Of a stretch of 64,000 nucleotides of DNA, positions 34,859-43,749 are shown piece after piece. A program made the translations under genes and the position numbers. Source of the stretch: CAYVQF01 sp964454015 (GTDB lineage Bacteria; Myxococcota_A; Bradymonadia; UBA4248); assembly GCA_964454015.1 (NCBI GenBank), contig CAYVQF010000013.1:35312-99311 (forward strand), written 5' to 3'. Positions within the stretch are counted from its first letter, which is position 1; the number at the start of each line of letters is the position of its first letter. Under the pieces are notes generated by a model that had not been told where the DNA came from, ran no database searches, and saw only the letters and a program-made list of their open reading frames with translations.

Positions 34859-35209
34859 CTTGGTACTCTCTGGTCTGGCAATTGACGGGTAGGTCGCACG
34901 GCGATAGCGCGACGCGAGACACAATGGTGGCTCATTGTAGTGCCGATGCTGGGATGACTGCAATAGGCCGGCTGGCAATGGGCGTGAGGAGTGGGTCTTT
35001 GGGGGTATGGCCTTTAGCGGTCAGTGCCAGCGGGCCGTGCCGTGCTTGTCATGTTGCTGGATGTTGGGTATGGAGTTTGGGCGCAGGGTGTCGGGCACGT
35101 GCCCGGTGCAGGTTCATGGACGCGGTGGCCCCCGTAGCCACGGCATTCTGTACTGCGCCTCGAGGGAACTACGGGCTAATTCAGGGGACCTCCCCGCAAA
35201 GAGCGAGTC
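34859..35209. other. 351-base divergent region upstream of rpsA
   Basis: This holds the promoters of the CGGC lipoprotein and of rpsA, which I could not place. Near the rpsA side are a 14-base palindrome CGGGCACGTGCCCG (35092-35105) and a hairpin GTGGC/GCCAC (35125-35129 with 35137-35141). Both lie in the expected mRNA leader and could help the autoregulation common for S1. Confidence 0.35.
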
Positions 35210-36964
35210 ATGACAGAAGAGAAAGGTGTGAGTGAGCTCGAGGTGACGCCAGAGAGCGAAGCGACGGCGGATGTCGACGAGAGTGAGAATCAGACGCTGT
35301 CCTTGCGCGAGATTGCCGAGCAAGAAGTGCCGGAGGTGATCAACCCTCTGGAGCGCTTCAACAACGCCGTGCTGCGGGCGACTTACCTGGAGGAGGCGAA
35401 GAACGGTTGGCTCTTTGCGCTGGAGGAAGGTCAGAAGGCGCTGGTCATGCGGGAGGAGTTGGCCGAGGCGCCTGAGGTCGGGGCGGAGTTCACGCTGCTG
35501 GTGGAGCGTCAAGTCAAGGGTTACTGGGGGGCATCGTTGGCCAAGGCCCAGGCTTTGATGCTTTGGGGCAAGCTAGAGCGTCTGGCCCGGACGGGGGAGA
35601 GGATCAAGGGCAAGGTGGTGGCGGTCAACGACGGCGGCTTGGTAGTGGATGTGGGGGTGCGCGGTTTCGTGCCTCGGCGCCAGATCGACTTGCACGACGT
35701 TGAGGATTTGGCAGGCTTCGTGGGTCGGGAGGAGGAGTTCGCCATCGTCAAGTTCGACCCTCGGGACGCCAACTTGATCCTGAGTCGGCGCTCGATCCTC
35801 GAAGCGGGGCAGGCGGAGAACCGGGACGCTTTCGTGGCGGGGCTGGAGGTGGGGCAGACCCATCACGGTGTGGTGCGGCGGGTGATGCCTTACGGCCTCT
35901 TCGTGGACATTGGTTGTGGGGTGGAGGGCTTGGTACACCGCTCCAACCTGAGCTGGTCGCGGGCCCAGCCGGCAGAGATGTTCAAGCCCGGTGATACGCT
36001 CAAGGTTCAGATCATCGAGTACGATGCGGAGAAGGGCAAGATCGGCCTGGGACACAAGCAGGTTCTCGATGATCCTTGGCAAGCGGAGGTGGATAAGCTG
36101 CAGGTCGGCGCGCTGACGACGGGCAAGGTGATCACCCTGGCCAACTTCGGTGCCTTCGTCGAGTTGGCACCTGGGGTCGAGGGGATGGTGCACAACTCGG
36201 AGATTTCCTGGACGGAGCGGGTGACCCACCCCAGGCAAGCGCTCAAGCTGGGGCAGGAGGTGGAGGTCAAGATCATCGCCATCGAGGTGGAAGAGCGGCG
36301 CATCAAGCTCAGCATCAAGCAGGTGGCCGAGAACCCCTGGCTGAAGTTGGCGGAGCGGGTCAAGATTGGCGAGAAGTTGATGACCAAGGTGGCCCGCATT
36401 GCCGACTTTGGTGTTTTCGTTACCCTGGAAGAGGGCTTGGACGGTCTGATTCACGCCAGCGACATCGCTTGGGGGGAGCGGGTGGACAAGCTGGGCGAGC
36501 GTTTCAGCAAGGGCCAAGAAGTGGAGGCGGTGCTGCTGGAGATCGACCCAGAGGCGGGCAAAGCCGCGCTGGGCATCAAGCAGCTCACGGAGGATCCCTG
36601 GGAGGCGGCCCGGAAGGTGGCCAAGCCGGGGACGCGCCTGGAAGTGACGGTGAAGCGCTTGGCCAAGTTTGGCGCGTTCGTCGAGTTGATGCCCGGGATC
36701 GAGGGGTTGATCCACATCTCGGAGCTCTCTGACGAGCGGGTGCAAGAGGTGTCCGAGGTGGTGCAGATCGGGCAGAGTCTGGATGCGGTGGTGCAGACCT
36801 TCGACAAGGAAAAGCGGCGCATTGGGCTCTCCCTCAAGGCGCAGCCCTTCGAGGCGGAGGACTTTGACGCGAGCTATCAACCGGCTGAAGAAGCGCGGAC
36901 GACCTTGGGGGATCTGATGCCCGAGGGTTTGCGCAGCAAGGGTAGCGCGAGCGAGGAAGGCTGA
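35210..36964 (+). CDS. rpsA: 30S ribosomal protein S1
   Basis: A 584-residue RNA-binding protein that helps 30S subunits capture mRNA. Six S1-type OB folds can be traced: two divergent N-terminal ones that in E. coli bind the ribosome (about 45-110 and 130-200), then four close copies with the GxVxxxxxFGxFVxLxxGxxGLxHxSExxW pattern (about 218-287, 303-372, 390-458 and 475-545). Linkers such as DDPW, ENPW and EDPW recur after each repeat. The start lies after AAAGAGCGAG. The acidic N-terminal 40 residues and Ser/Glu tail are ordinary. Slightly longer than E. coli S1 (557). Confidence 0.93.
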   Translation: MTEEKGVSELEVTPESEATADVDESENQTLSLREIAEQEVPEVINPLERFNNAVLRATYLEEAKNGWLFALEEGQKALVMREELAEAPEVGAEFTLLVERQVKGYWGASLAKAQALMLWGKLERLARTGERIKGKVVAVNDGGLVVDVGVRGFVPRRQIDLHDVEDLAGFVGREEEFAIVKFDPRDANLILSRRSILEAGQAENRDAFVAGLEVGQTHHGVVRRVMPYGLFVDIGCGVEGLVHRSNLSWSRAQPAEMFKPGDTLKVQIIEYDAEKGKIGLGHKQVLDDPWQAEVDKLQVGALTTGKVITLANFGAFVELAPGVEGMVHNSEISWTERVTHPRQALKLGQEVEVKIIAIEVEERRIKLSIKQVAENPWLKLAERVKIGEKLMTKVARIADFGVFVTLEEGLDGLIHASDIAWGERVDKLGERFSKGQEVEAVLLEIDPEAGKAALGIKQLTEDPWEAARKVAKPGTRLEVTVKRLAKFGAFVELMPGIEGLIHISELSDERVQEVSEVVQIGQSLDAVVQTFDKEKRRIGLSLKAQPFEAEDFDASYQPAEEARTTLGDLMPEGLRSKGSASEEG

Positions 36965-37006
36965 GGCTCTCGCGGACGTGGATCCCGAAGGAGGCTCTAG
37001 GTGGCG

Positions 37007-37032
37007 CCCTTAGACTAAGGATGGTCTAAGGG
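37007..37032. terminator. Hairpin between rpsA and the metallophosphatase gene
   Basis: CCCTTAGAC (37007-37015) pairs perfectly with GTCTAAGGG (37024-37032) around an 8-base loop. It lies 43 bases after the rpsA stop and overlaps the stop of the convergent gene, so it could end transcription from both sides, though no T tract is present. Confidence 0.45.
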
Positions 37033-38315
37033 CTCTGCTCGTTGCTGCTGGTGCCCAGGCGCACCATGAGCAGACCCATGTGGGTGGCGTAGGTGAGGGT
37101 GCGGCGGTGGTCGCTGCTTTGCGTTGGCCCAGGGGTGAGGCTCTCGAGAGGGAGCAGGGGGGGCAGGGCGTCGACGCGGTTGGCGGCGGCGAGGCTAGGG
37201 GGGCGTGCCTGCTGGTAGGCCTGGTTTTCGAGGGCATTGAGGAGGAAGCGGGGGGCGCCGACGTCGTCGCGATCGAGGCGGAAGGGGCCGTAGCCGATGC
37301 TGCTCGGGAGGGTGGCGCGATCGATGACGTGGGAGAAGTGCGGCGCGACCAAGGCCTCGACGCTGAGGATGTTTTGTGGGGTGGCCTCGATGAGGACGAA
37401 GGAGCGCTGGGAGGGGTGGCCACTGATGAGGGGGCGCACGCCATTGCCGAGGCAGCCGACGGCGACCAAGCGGAGCTCGCCGCGGCGGGCTGGGTAGTAG
37501 GCGTGGTGATGGCCCGAGAGGTAGAGGGTGACGCGGTGTCTCTGGAGGAGGTCCTCGAGGCGCGGGTCGCCGACGACTTCCGCTTCTTTGTAGCGGGCGA
37601 CGGGGTAGAGGGGCAGGTGGCCAAAGACGATTTTGACAGGCACCTCGGCGTGGGCTTGGAGGGTCTGGTCGAGCCAGGTCAACTGCTCCACAGGGAGGTG
37701 CCATGGGAGGGTGAGATCGAGGGAGACGAAGAGGATCCCGCGGAAGAGGAAAGCGTATTGGAAGGGGTAGGCGTCGCCGATGATGTGGAGGTCGGGGCGG
37801 CGATCGCGCCATGCCGATTGGTAGTGTTGGCGTTCGTTGGCGTAGTGGGGGAAGGCAGAGGCGTCGTGGTTGCCGGGGCTCACGGCGAGGGGGATGCCAG
37901 CGCTGGCGAGTCGGTCGGTGACGCTGTGATGAAAAGCTCGCCACATGCCGTGGTAGTCGAGTCCCGGTGCTTGGCCTGCGACCATGTCGCCGGTGCTCAA
38001 GACGAGGTCAGGGTCGAGCTCGATGAGTCGGTCGACGGCGCGGTGGACATCTTCGCCGTAGCTGAGGGAGCCGTATGAGGCGTTGAGATCGGAGACGACG
38101 GCGATGCGGATGGTGCCTGGGGCGCGGGGGAGGCTGAGGTTGCGGCGTGAGTGCGGGCTGGGGTTGGTGTGGAGGGTGGTGGGGGCTGCCTCGGTGGCGT
38201 TGGCGATGGCGCTGGGGTCCTCGGGGTGGACGGGGCGTGGCTCTTGGCAGGCCCAGGTGCCGAGGTGGAGGAGGATGAGCGTGAGGAGTGTAGTGGTCGT
38301 GGCGTTGGGGTGCAT
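37026..38315 (-). CDS. Calcineurin-like metallophosphoesterase lipoprotein
   Basis: A 429-residue exported phosphoesterase. The signal peptide ends in LGTWAC (Cys at about 24). The two-metal site is visible: SDLNASYGS (about 76-84; Asn replaces the usual His of DxH), LSTGDMV (about 106-112), SPGNHDAS (about 149-156), VFGHLPLYP and SGHHHAYYP (GHxH). The DxN variant with YGS is a known subgroup, so the site need not be dead. After the catalytic domain, about 130 Pro/Leu/Arg-rich residues follow. The ATG at 38315 follows CAGGACAC. Likely acts in the periplasm or at the surface on an unknown phosphoester. Confidence 0.8.
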   Translation of the reverse strand: MHPNATTTTLLTLILLHLGTWACQEPRPVHPEDPSAIANATEAAPTTLHTNPSPHSRRNLSLPRAPGTIRIAVVSDLNASYGSLSYGEDVHRAVDRLIELDPDLVLSTGDMVAGQAPGLDYHGMWRAFHHSVTDRLASAGIPLAVSPGNHDASAFPHYANERQHYQSAWRDRRPDLHIIGDAYPFQYAFLFRGILFVSLDLTLPWHLPVEQLTWLDQTLQAHAEVPVKIVFGHLPLYPVARYKEAEVVGDPRLEDLLQRHRVTLYLSGHHHAYYPARRGELRLVAVGCLGNGVRPLISGHPSQRSFVLIEATPQNILSVEALVAPHFSHVIDRATLPSSIGYGPFRLDRDDVGAPRFLLNALENQAYQQARPPSLAAANRVDALPPLLPLESLTPGPTQSSDHRRTLTYATHMGLLMVRLGTSSNEQSP

Positions 38316-38521
38316 GTTCGTGTCCTGGCGCGGTGGGCCGCGTTGGTGCGCGGGTTCATTGTAGGACTTTGGGGTGGGTTGGCATCTTTTGGGGGGAGGG
38401 GGTGGGCCGTGGGGGCGGGGGGGCCGTATGGGAAGACGGGCGTTTTGCAAAGTCGTTGCGTTTGCGAGGTGATTGCAGTTAATAGAGCCAGGCGGCCGTG
38501 GCGGCTGGAGATGGGAAGCCC

Positions 38522-40192
38522 ATGTGGATGTTGTGGCTGAGTATAGTGGCCTTGTTGGTGGGTGTGGGGGTCTTTCCCCTGGTCCGGCAGCGGCCTGCGG
38601 TGTTGGCTGCCTTGGATGCCTTCGTGTTGTTCTCGGTGGGCGGGCTGGTGGTGTTGCACCTGGTGCCGCACAGCATCGAGCGCGGTGGTGTGGCGGCGCT
38701 GCTGGCGGTGCTGGTCGGTGGTGGTTTGCCTTTTGTTTTTCATGCGCTAAGTGAGCGTGGTCATCGCCACGGCTTTCGAGATGAGGCGCCGGTTGCGGGA
38801 GCGCGGCCTGGCCACGATTGGGTGGCGACGCTGTTCATGGTGGCGGTGTTCGTGGGTTTGGCTGGGCATGCGCTGCTGGACGGGATGGCGTTGGCCCTGG
38901 GCGGGCATGACCACGGTCATGGGCACGGGCACGATGAGGCGGGGCATGTGTTGGCCATGGGAGTGCTGTTGCACCGGCTGCCGGTGGGTGTGTTTTTGGG
39001 TTGGATGGTGGTGCCGGTGTGGGGGAGCCGGCGTGCCTTTGCGTTGGCTGGGGTGATGGCACTGGCGACGGTGGCGGGCTTTTGGGCGGGTGAGCACGCG
39101 CTGCACGGGATGGGCGCCCACGGCCTGGTGGTGTTGCAGGCGCTGATCGCGGGGATGTTGCTTCACGTGTTGTTGCATCACGAGGCGCCGGCGGCGCCGG
39201 GTCGTTCTGGTCGCTGGGCCGCGTTGTTGGGGGCGCTGGTGGGCACGGCGACCTTGGTGGTGGTGATCGGTGAGGGTTTCGCTGACAAGCAGTTGGCGAT
39301 GGTGTGGTCCTTGGCTGAGCAGGTTGCGCCGTGGTGGTTGGCGGCGGCGTTGGTGGTGCTGTCGTTGGTGGGGCGCTGGCGGTTGGCGAGGCGCGGGGAT
39401 GGCGCGGGGGCATGTCGCCGTTGTCCGCGGTGGAAGGCGGGTTTGCTCGGTTGGTTGGGTGGGCACGCGTTGCCGGGGCAGGCTCCCTCGGGATGGCGTT
39501 TGGCCGCGGGGAGCTGGAGCGTGGAGGCGACCCTGCTGACGGTGGTGGTCTTTGGGGTGGAGCTGGCGCTGTGGCGCGCTGTGCTGTGGCTGTTGCCTTT
39601 GGGTTGGGTGTTGTGGCGCGAGCGGGGGGAGGCCAGCGGTTGTGAGCACCCGGAGGCGCCGCTGCGCTATTGGCTGGATGGCACCTTGCCGTGGTTGGTG
39701 ATGGCGCTGATTGGGGCGGCGGTGTTGTTGGGGGGCTTTCCTGCGGGTGAATGGGTGCCGAGTTGGGGTTGGCCGGTGGTTTTTCTGTTTACGGTGGCGG
39801 GGCTGATCATCCCGATGTCGCCGGTGGCAGCGGTCTTTGGGATGTTGGTGTTGGTGGAGCGGGGTGCGCCGCTGGGGGCAGGGTTTGCGTTTTCCGTGGC
39901 GGCGACGTCGTTGGGCGCAGGTGGGTGGCGCACGCTGTGGGTGCGACGAGGGGCTCGGGTGGCGCTGCAGCAGGTGGCTGTGGTGGTGGCGGTGGCGTTG
40001 GGCAGTGCTTGGGCTTTGGAGCGCTGGTGGCAGGGGGGCTGGGGGTCGGTGGCGACGTTGCCCTCTTGGCTGGGCCAGGTGGCGTTGGCGCTGATCGCCG
40101 GGTTGCTGTTGTGGCGGATGGCTGCTTTGGGACCACGGGCGCTGGTACAGCGCGCACGCCAATGGGATGGTGGAAGCACGCCCTTGGCGTGA
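38522..40192 (+). CDS. ZIP-like metal transporter fused to a second permease domain
   Basis: A 556-residue polytopic protein. The N-terminal 255 residues look like a ZIP metal-ion transporter: LHLVPHSIE, a His-rich loop (HDHGHGHGHDEAGH, about 128-142), the helix-IV pattern HALLDGMALALG and the helix-V pattern HRLPVGVFLGW hold the usual metal ligands. A linker with CRRC follows. The C-terminal 250 residues have about eight helices with LDGTLPWLVMALIGAAVLL, GLIIPMSPVAAVFGML, AFSVAATSLGAGG, reminiscent of the DUF318/YraQ permease family. The start is uncertain: the ATG at 38522 near GGGAAG, or a GTG at 38498. Likely moves divalent metal; the fusion partner's role is unknown. Confidence 0.65.
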   Translation: MWMLWLSIVALLVGVGVFPLVRQRPAVLAALDAFVLFSVGGLVVLHLVPHSIERGGVAALLAVLVGGGLPFVFHALSERGHRHGFRDEAPVAGARPGHDWVATLFMVAVFVGLAGHALLDGMALALGGHDHGHGHGHDEAGHVLAMGVLLHRLPVGVFLGWMVVPVWGSRRAFALAGVMALATVAGFWAGEHALHGMGAHGLVVLQALIAGMLLHVLLHHEAPAAPGRSGRWAALLGALVGTATLVVVIGEGFADKQLAMVWSLAEQVAPWWLAAALVVLSLVGRWRLARRGDGAGACRRCPRWKAGLLGWLGGHALPGQAPSGWRLAAGSWSVEATLLTVVVFGVELALWRAVLWLLPLGWVLWRERGEASGCEHPEAPLRYWLDGTLPWLVMALIGAAVLLGGFPAGEWVPSWGWPVVFLFTVAGLIIPMSPVAAVFGMLVLVERGAPLGAGFAFSVAATSLGAGGWRTLWVRRGARVALQQVAVVVAVALGSAWALERWWQGGWGSVATLPSWLGQVALALIAGLLLWRMAALGPRALVQRARQWDGGSTPLA

Positions 40193-40361
40193 TGGGGCGG
40201 GGGTGCGCGGCGGTGGTTGAAAGGTGCCTCCGGGCCAGCTTGCATCACGCTTTGATTGGTATACAACGCGGGGGTGGTCAGGCGCGGGCGATGGCCACAG
40301 GGCACGCGTGTTCTCGTCGGCCGGGGTTGGTGTTCGGTGGAGGAGAGACGCACCAGATGGA

Positions 40362-42776
40362 ATGGCTGAGATGGGCGAGTTGAACGCTGAGTCATTGGAG
40401 TCCACGGGGGCGTTGCAGGATGGTGAGCTTCCGCAGCGGGTCTTCATCTACCCCCTCAAGCAGACGGTGCTCTTTCCGGAGATGATGGTGCCCATCGCGG
40501 TGCCGGCGGGTCCGATGTTGGACGTGGTGAAGCGTTCTCAGGCGCACAATGACTATTTGGGGTTTTTGTTGTGTCGCCATCCGAGCGTAGAGAACCCCAA
40601 GCCAGATGACCTGTATGGTGTGGGTTGTGTGGGGCGGATCATGCGCATCGCGCGGATGCCTGACAACAGCTACACGATGCTGGTGCATGCCCTGCAGCGG
40701 ATGGAGGTGGTGGCCTTTTTGCGGAGCGATCGCCTCATCGCGGAGGTGGCCTATGTGAAGGAGCGCTTCGACGACTCTGACGAGGCGCAGGCTCTGTGGC
40801 GCAACATTCAGCGTTCGTTGGGTGATTTGGTGGGGTTGAACCCATCCTTGCCCAAGGAGTTGTTGGCGAACCTGGTGACGGTGGACAGCCCAGGGCGTCT
40901 GACGGACATGGTGGCGGCGCATTTTCCCTTATCGCTGGAGGTGAAGCAGCGGATATTGGAGATGGCCGACGTGCGTGAGCGCTTGGAGGCGGTCTACACC
41001 CACTTGGTGCGGGAGATGGACCTGATCGAGTTGGGGCAGAAGATCCACGAGCAGATCCGGGAGAAGATCGAGGAGAGTCAGCGGGAGTTTTTCCTGCGGG
41101 AGCAGCTCAAGGTGATTCGGCGTGAGCTGGGTGAGGAGCGGGATGAGAAGGGGCTGAACATCGAGGAATATGCGTCGCGCATTTCGGCGGCTGGGATGAG
41201 CGAGGAGGCGCGCAAGCGGGCGGAAGAGCAGTTGGAGCGGTTGCGGTTGTTGACGCCAGATGCGGCGGAATACAACATGATCCGGACGTACTTGGACTGG
41301 CTGTGCGACCTGCCGTGGTCGGCGACGACGAAAGACAACCTGGATCTGACGCACGCCGAGCGGGTTTTGCAGCGGGATCACTACGGCTTGGAAGATATCA
41401 AGGCGCGGATCATCGAGTTTCTGGCGGTGAAGCGGCTCAAACCGGATCACCAGGGACAGATCATCTGTTTCTTGGGTCCTCCGGGGGTGGGCAAGACGAG
41501 CCTGGCCCGTTCGATCAACAACGCCCTGGGGCGCAAGTTTTACGGCTTGTCTCTGGGCGGGTTGCGTGACGAGGCAGAGATCAAGGGGCACCGGCGCACC
41601 TATATCGGCGCCATGCCTGGCAAGATCCTCCAGGGGATGAAGCGCTGTGGGGTGCGCAACCCGGTGTTCATTTTGGATGAGATCGACAAGCTGGCTTCGG
41701 ACTGGCGCGGGGATCCTTCGAGCGCCATGTTGGAGGTCTTGGACCCGGCGCAGAACGACAGTTTTTTGGACCACTACATCGATGTTCCTTTCGATCTCTC
41801 GGAGGTGATGTTCATCGCCACGGCCAACAACGCGAGCACGATTCCTCGGCCGTTGTTGGATCGGATGGAGGTCATCGAGTTGGCGGGCTACATCGATGAG
41901 GAGAAGCACCAGATCGCGCGTCGCCACTTGGTGCCCAAGCAGATCAAGGAGCACGGTCTGACGCGCAAGCAGGTGACCTTTTCGGAGGGTGTGCTGCGGC
42001 GCATCGTGCGCGAGTACACCCGGGAAGCGGGGGTGCGCAACTTGGAGCGGCAGATCGCCAAGGTTTGTCGGAAGATCGCGACGCGGGTGGCCAAAGGCGA
42101 GAGTGAAGGTGAGCGGGTGACCATCGCCAACTTGCCGGTGTTTTTGGGGCCGCCGCAGTATGAGGATGAGGTGATCAGCCGGGGCCAGGCGCCGGGTATT
42201 GCCGTGGGTCTGGCGTGGACCCAGTTCGGCGGTGAGGTGCTCTTCATCGAGACGACCCGGATGCCGGGCCGAGATCAGCTCAAGCTGACGGGTCAGCTCG
42301 GGGAGGTGATGTCCGAGTCTGCCCAGACGGCCTTCAGCTATGTGCGGGCCAATATGCAGTATTTTTCCATCGATCCCCTGGCGTTCCAGAAGATGGACTA
42401 CCATGTCCACTTTCCCGCGGGTGGCGTTCCCAAAGACGGCCCCTCGGCGGGGATCACCATCGTGAGCTCGCTGCTGTCACTGTTGTTGGGTCAGTCGCTG
42501 CCGGCGCGTCTGGCCATGACCGGTGAGATCACGCTGACGGGCAACGTGTTGCCCGTGGGCGGTATCAAAGAGAAGGTCACGGCTGCCAAGCGCGCTGGGG
42601 CGCGGACCATCATCTTGGCCGAGCGCAATCGCAAGGACGTGCTTGAGATCCCCGAGCACATCCGCGAGGGGCTGACTTTTCACCATGTGGAGACCTACCG
42701 CGATGTCTACGCCCTGCTGTTCAAGAGTGGGGTGAAGGCGAGCAAGGTCGAAGCCGGGGGCGGCGCGAAGAGCTAA
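40362..42776 (+). CDS. lon: ATP-dependent protease Lon
   Basis: An 804-residue cytosolic AAA+ protease that degrades damaged and regulatory proteins. Order: LON substrate-binding domain (about 25-215, starting RVFIYPLKQTVLFP), coiled-coil helical bundle, ATPase with Walker A GPPGVGKT (372-379) and FILDEIDK, then the proteolytic domain with the Ser-Lys dyad in KDGPSAG (Ser695) and GGIKEK (Lys736). GGAGGAGAG lies 14 bases before the ATG at 40362; an ATG 9 bases further is possible. Myxobacteria often have two Lon proteins; this has normal length. Its stop overlaps that of the convergent phosphatase gene by 4 bases. Confidence 0.95.
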   Translation: MAEMGELNAESLESTGALQDGELPQRVFIYPLKQTVLFPEMMVPIAVPAGPMLDVVKRSQAHNDYLGFLLCRHPSVENPKPDDLYGVGCVGRIMRIARMPDNSYTMLVHALQRMEVVAFLRSDRLIAEVAYVKERFDDSDEAQALWRNIQRSLGDLVGLNPSLPKELLANLVTVDSPGRLTDMVAAHFPLSLEVKQRILEMADVRERLEAVYTHLVREMDLIELGQKIHEQIREKIEESQREFFLREQLKVIRRELGEERDEKGLNIEEYASRISAAGMSEEARKRAEEQLERLRLLTPDAAEYNMIRTYLDWLCDLPWSATTKDNLDLTHAERVLQRDHYGLEDIKARIIEFLAVKRLKPDHQGQIICFLGPPGVGKTSLARSINNALGRKFYGLSLGGLRDEAEIKGHRRTYIGAMPGKILQGMKRCGVRNPVFILDEIDKLASDWRGDPSSAMLEVLDPAQNDSFLDHYIDVPFDLSEVMFIATANNASTIPRPLLDRMEVIELAGYIDEEKHQIARRHLVPKQIKEHGLTRKQVTFSEGVLRRIVREYTREAGVRNLERQIAKVCRKIATRVAKGESEGERVTIANLPVFLGPPQYEDEVISRGQAPGIAVGLAWTQFGGEVLFIETTRMPGRDQLKLTGQLGEVMSESAQTAFSYVRANMQYFSIDPLAFQKMDYHVHFPAGGVPKDGPSAGITIVSSLLSLLLGQSLPARLAMTGEITLTGNVLPVGGIKEKVTAAKRAGARTIILAERNRKDVLEIPEHIREGLTFHHVETYRDVYALLFKSGVKASKVEAGGGAKS

Positions 42777-43390
42777 GTCAGGACGGTGACCCTGAGGCCG
42801 TCGGTGTGAGCTTCGGCTCGGCGGCGGTGGCGCGCGGCATAGGTGGCGATGAAGTCGAGGTGATCCCAGAAGGGGCTTGGGCGCGCGAAGGAGAGGTACT
42901 CGGCGACGATGGCGTCGATGCTCCAGCCTTGGTGGGTGCGCAGGGCCGCGGCGACGACACCGGCGCGATGGCGTCCGCCGTCGCAGTGGAGGAGGATGGG
43001 GTGATTGGCGGGATCGTCGAGGATGGCGAGGGCCTCTGCGACGGCGTCGGGTTGGATGTGGTGTTGGCCGAGATCGATGTGATGGAGGGGGATGGCGTGT
43101 TGGGTGGCGTAGTCGCGGAGTTTGGGACCGATGGGGGTGCGTTTGACGCAGAGGATGGTGCGGATGCGGAGCTGTTCCAGGTGGCGAAAGTGAGCCCCTC
43201 GCCGGGGTTCGCCCGAACGAAAGATGGCTTTGGGGGTGATGACGCCGAAACGCGGTAGGTTGAGGAGGCGTCCGTAGGAGTGGCGTGCTCCGGGGGCTTG
43301 GTAGATGGCGGTGGCGAGCTCGGCGATGGTACTGATGAAGTAGAAAGCCAAGCGAACTTTGGGTGGCGTCGAGGAGGTGAGGAGGAGCAT
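42773..43390 (-). CDS. Dual-specificity/Tyr phosphatase-like protein
   Basis: About 205 residues. The catalytic P-loop is LLHCDGGRHRAGVV (HCxxGxxR; Cys near residue 135), the signature of Cys-based phosphatases of the DSP/PTP group. Upstream, FRSGEPRRGAHFRHLEQLRIRTILCVK matches the substrate-pocket and lid segment of bacterial relatives, and a general-acid Asp could be in HIDLGQH. The ATG at 43390 has GAGG at 8 bases; an ATG 6 bases earlier and frames further up are possible. The first helix (VRLAFYFISTIAELATAIY) may touch the membrane. Partner kinase unknown; a Ser/Thr kinase lies 2 kb away. Confidence 0.75.
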   Translation of the reverse strand: MLLLTSSTPPKVRLAFYFISTIAELATAIYQAPGARHSYGRLLNLPRFGVITPKAIFRSGEPRRGAHFRHLEQLRIRTILCVKRTPIGPKLRDYATQHAIPLHHIDLGQHHIQPDAVAEALAILDDPANHPILLHCDGGRHRAGVVAAALRTHQGWSIDAIVAEYLSFARPSPFWDHLDFIATYAARHRRRAEAHTDGLRVTVLT

Positions 43391-43749
43391 GGTCATGACC
43401 TCGATGGTGGGTAATGGCGAGGAGACGCGCCGCTCAGGTGACGCAGCAGGGGGGGCTTGAGCAGGGTTCATGCCAGGGCGGCTCGTGTGGCTCTGCGGCG
43501 CTGTCGGCGCGGGTGCGGTCAGTCGGGAGGGCGGGAAGCGTGTCTTGGCTACGTGCCCTTTGGGGGGAGTGATCATCCAAAGGTGGCAGTGGCTTGCGCC
43601 AATGCGCTCCGTGCTTTGGCGCGTCGTTGCAGCAAAGCCCGCAGGTTGGTAGTGTGCTGTCAGGGGACTTTTACCTGCGGCGCGGGCCGCAGCGAGGGCC
43701 CCCGAGTTGAAGAGGTGCGCGACCAGGTCTGACGAGGAGGGAGGCTGCG
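43391..43749. other. 359-base divergent region with leader hairpin
   Basis: Between the phosphatase and the HEAT-like lipoprotein. A perfect hairpin CTGCGGC-GCGG-GCCGCAG (43675-43692) sits about 57 bases before the lipoprotein ATG, probably in its mRNA leader. No gene or clear promoter is seen. Confidence 0.4.
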
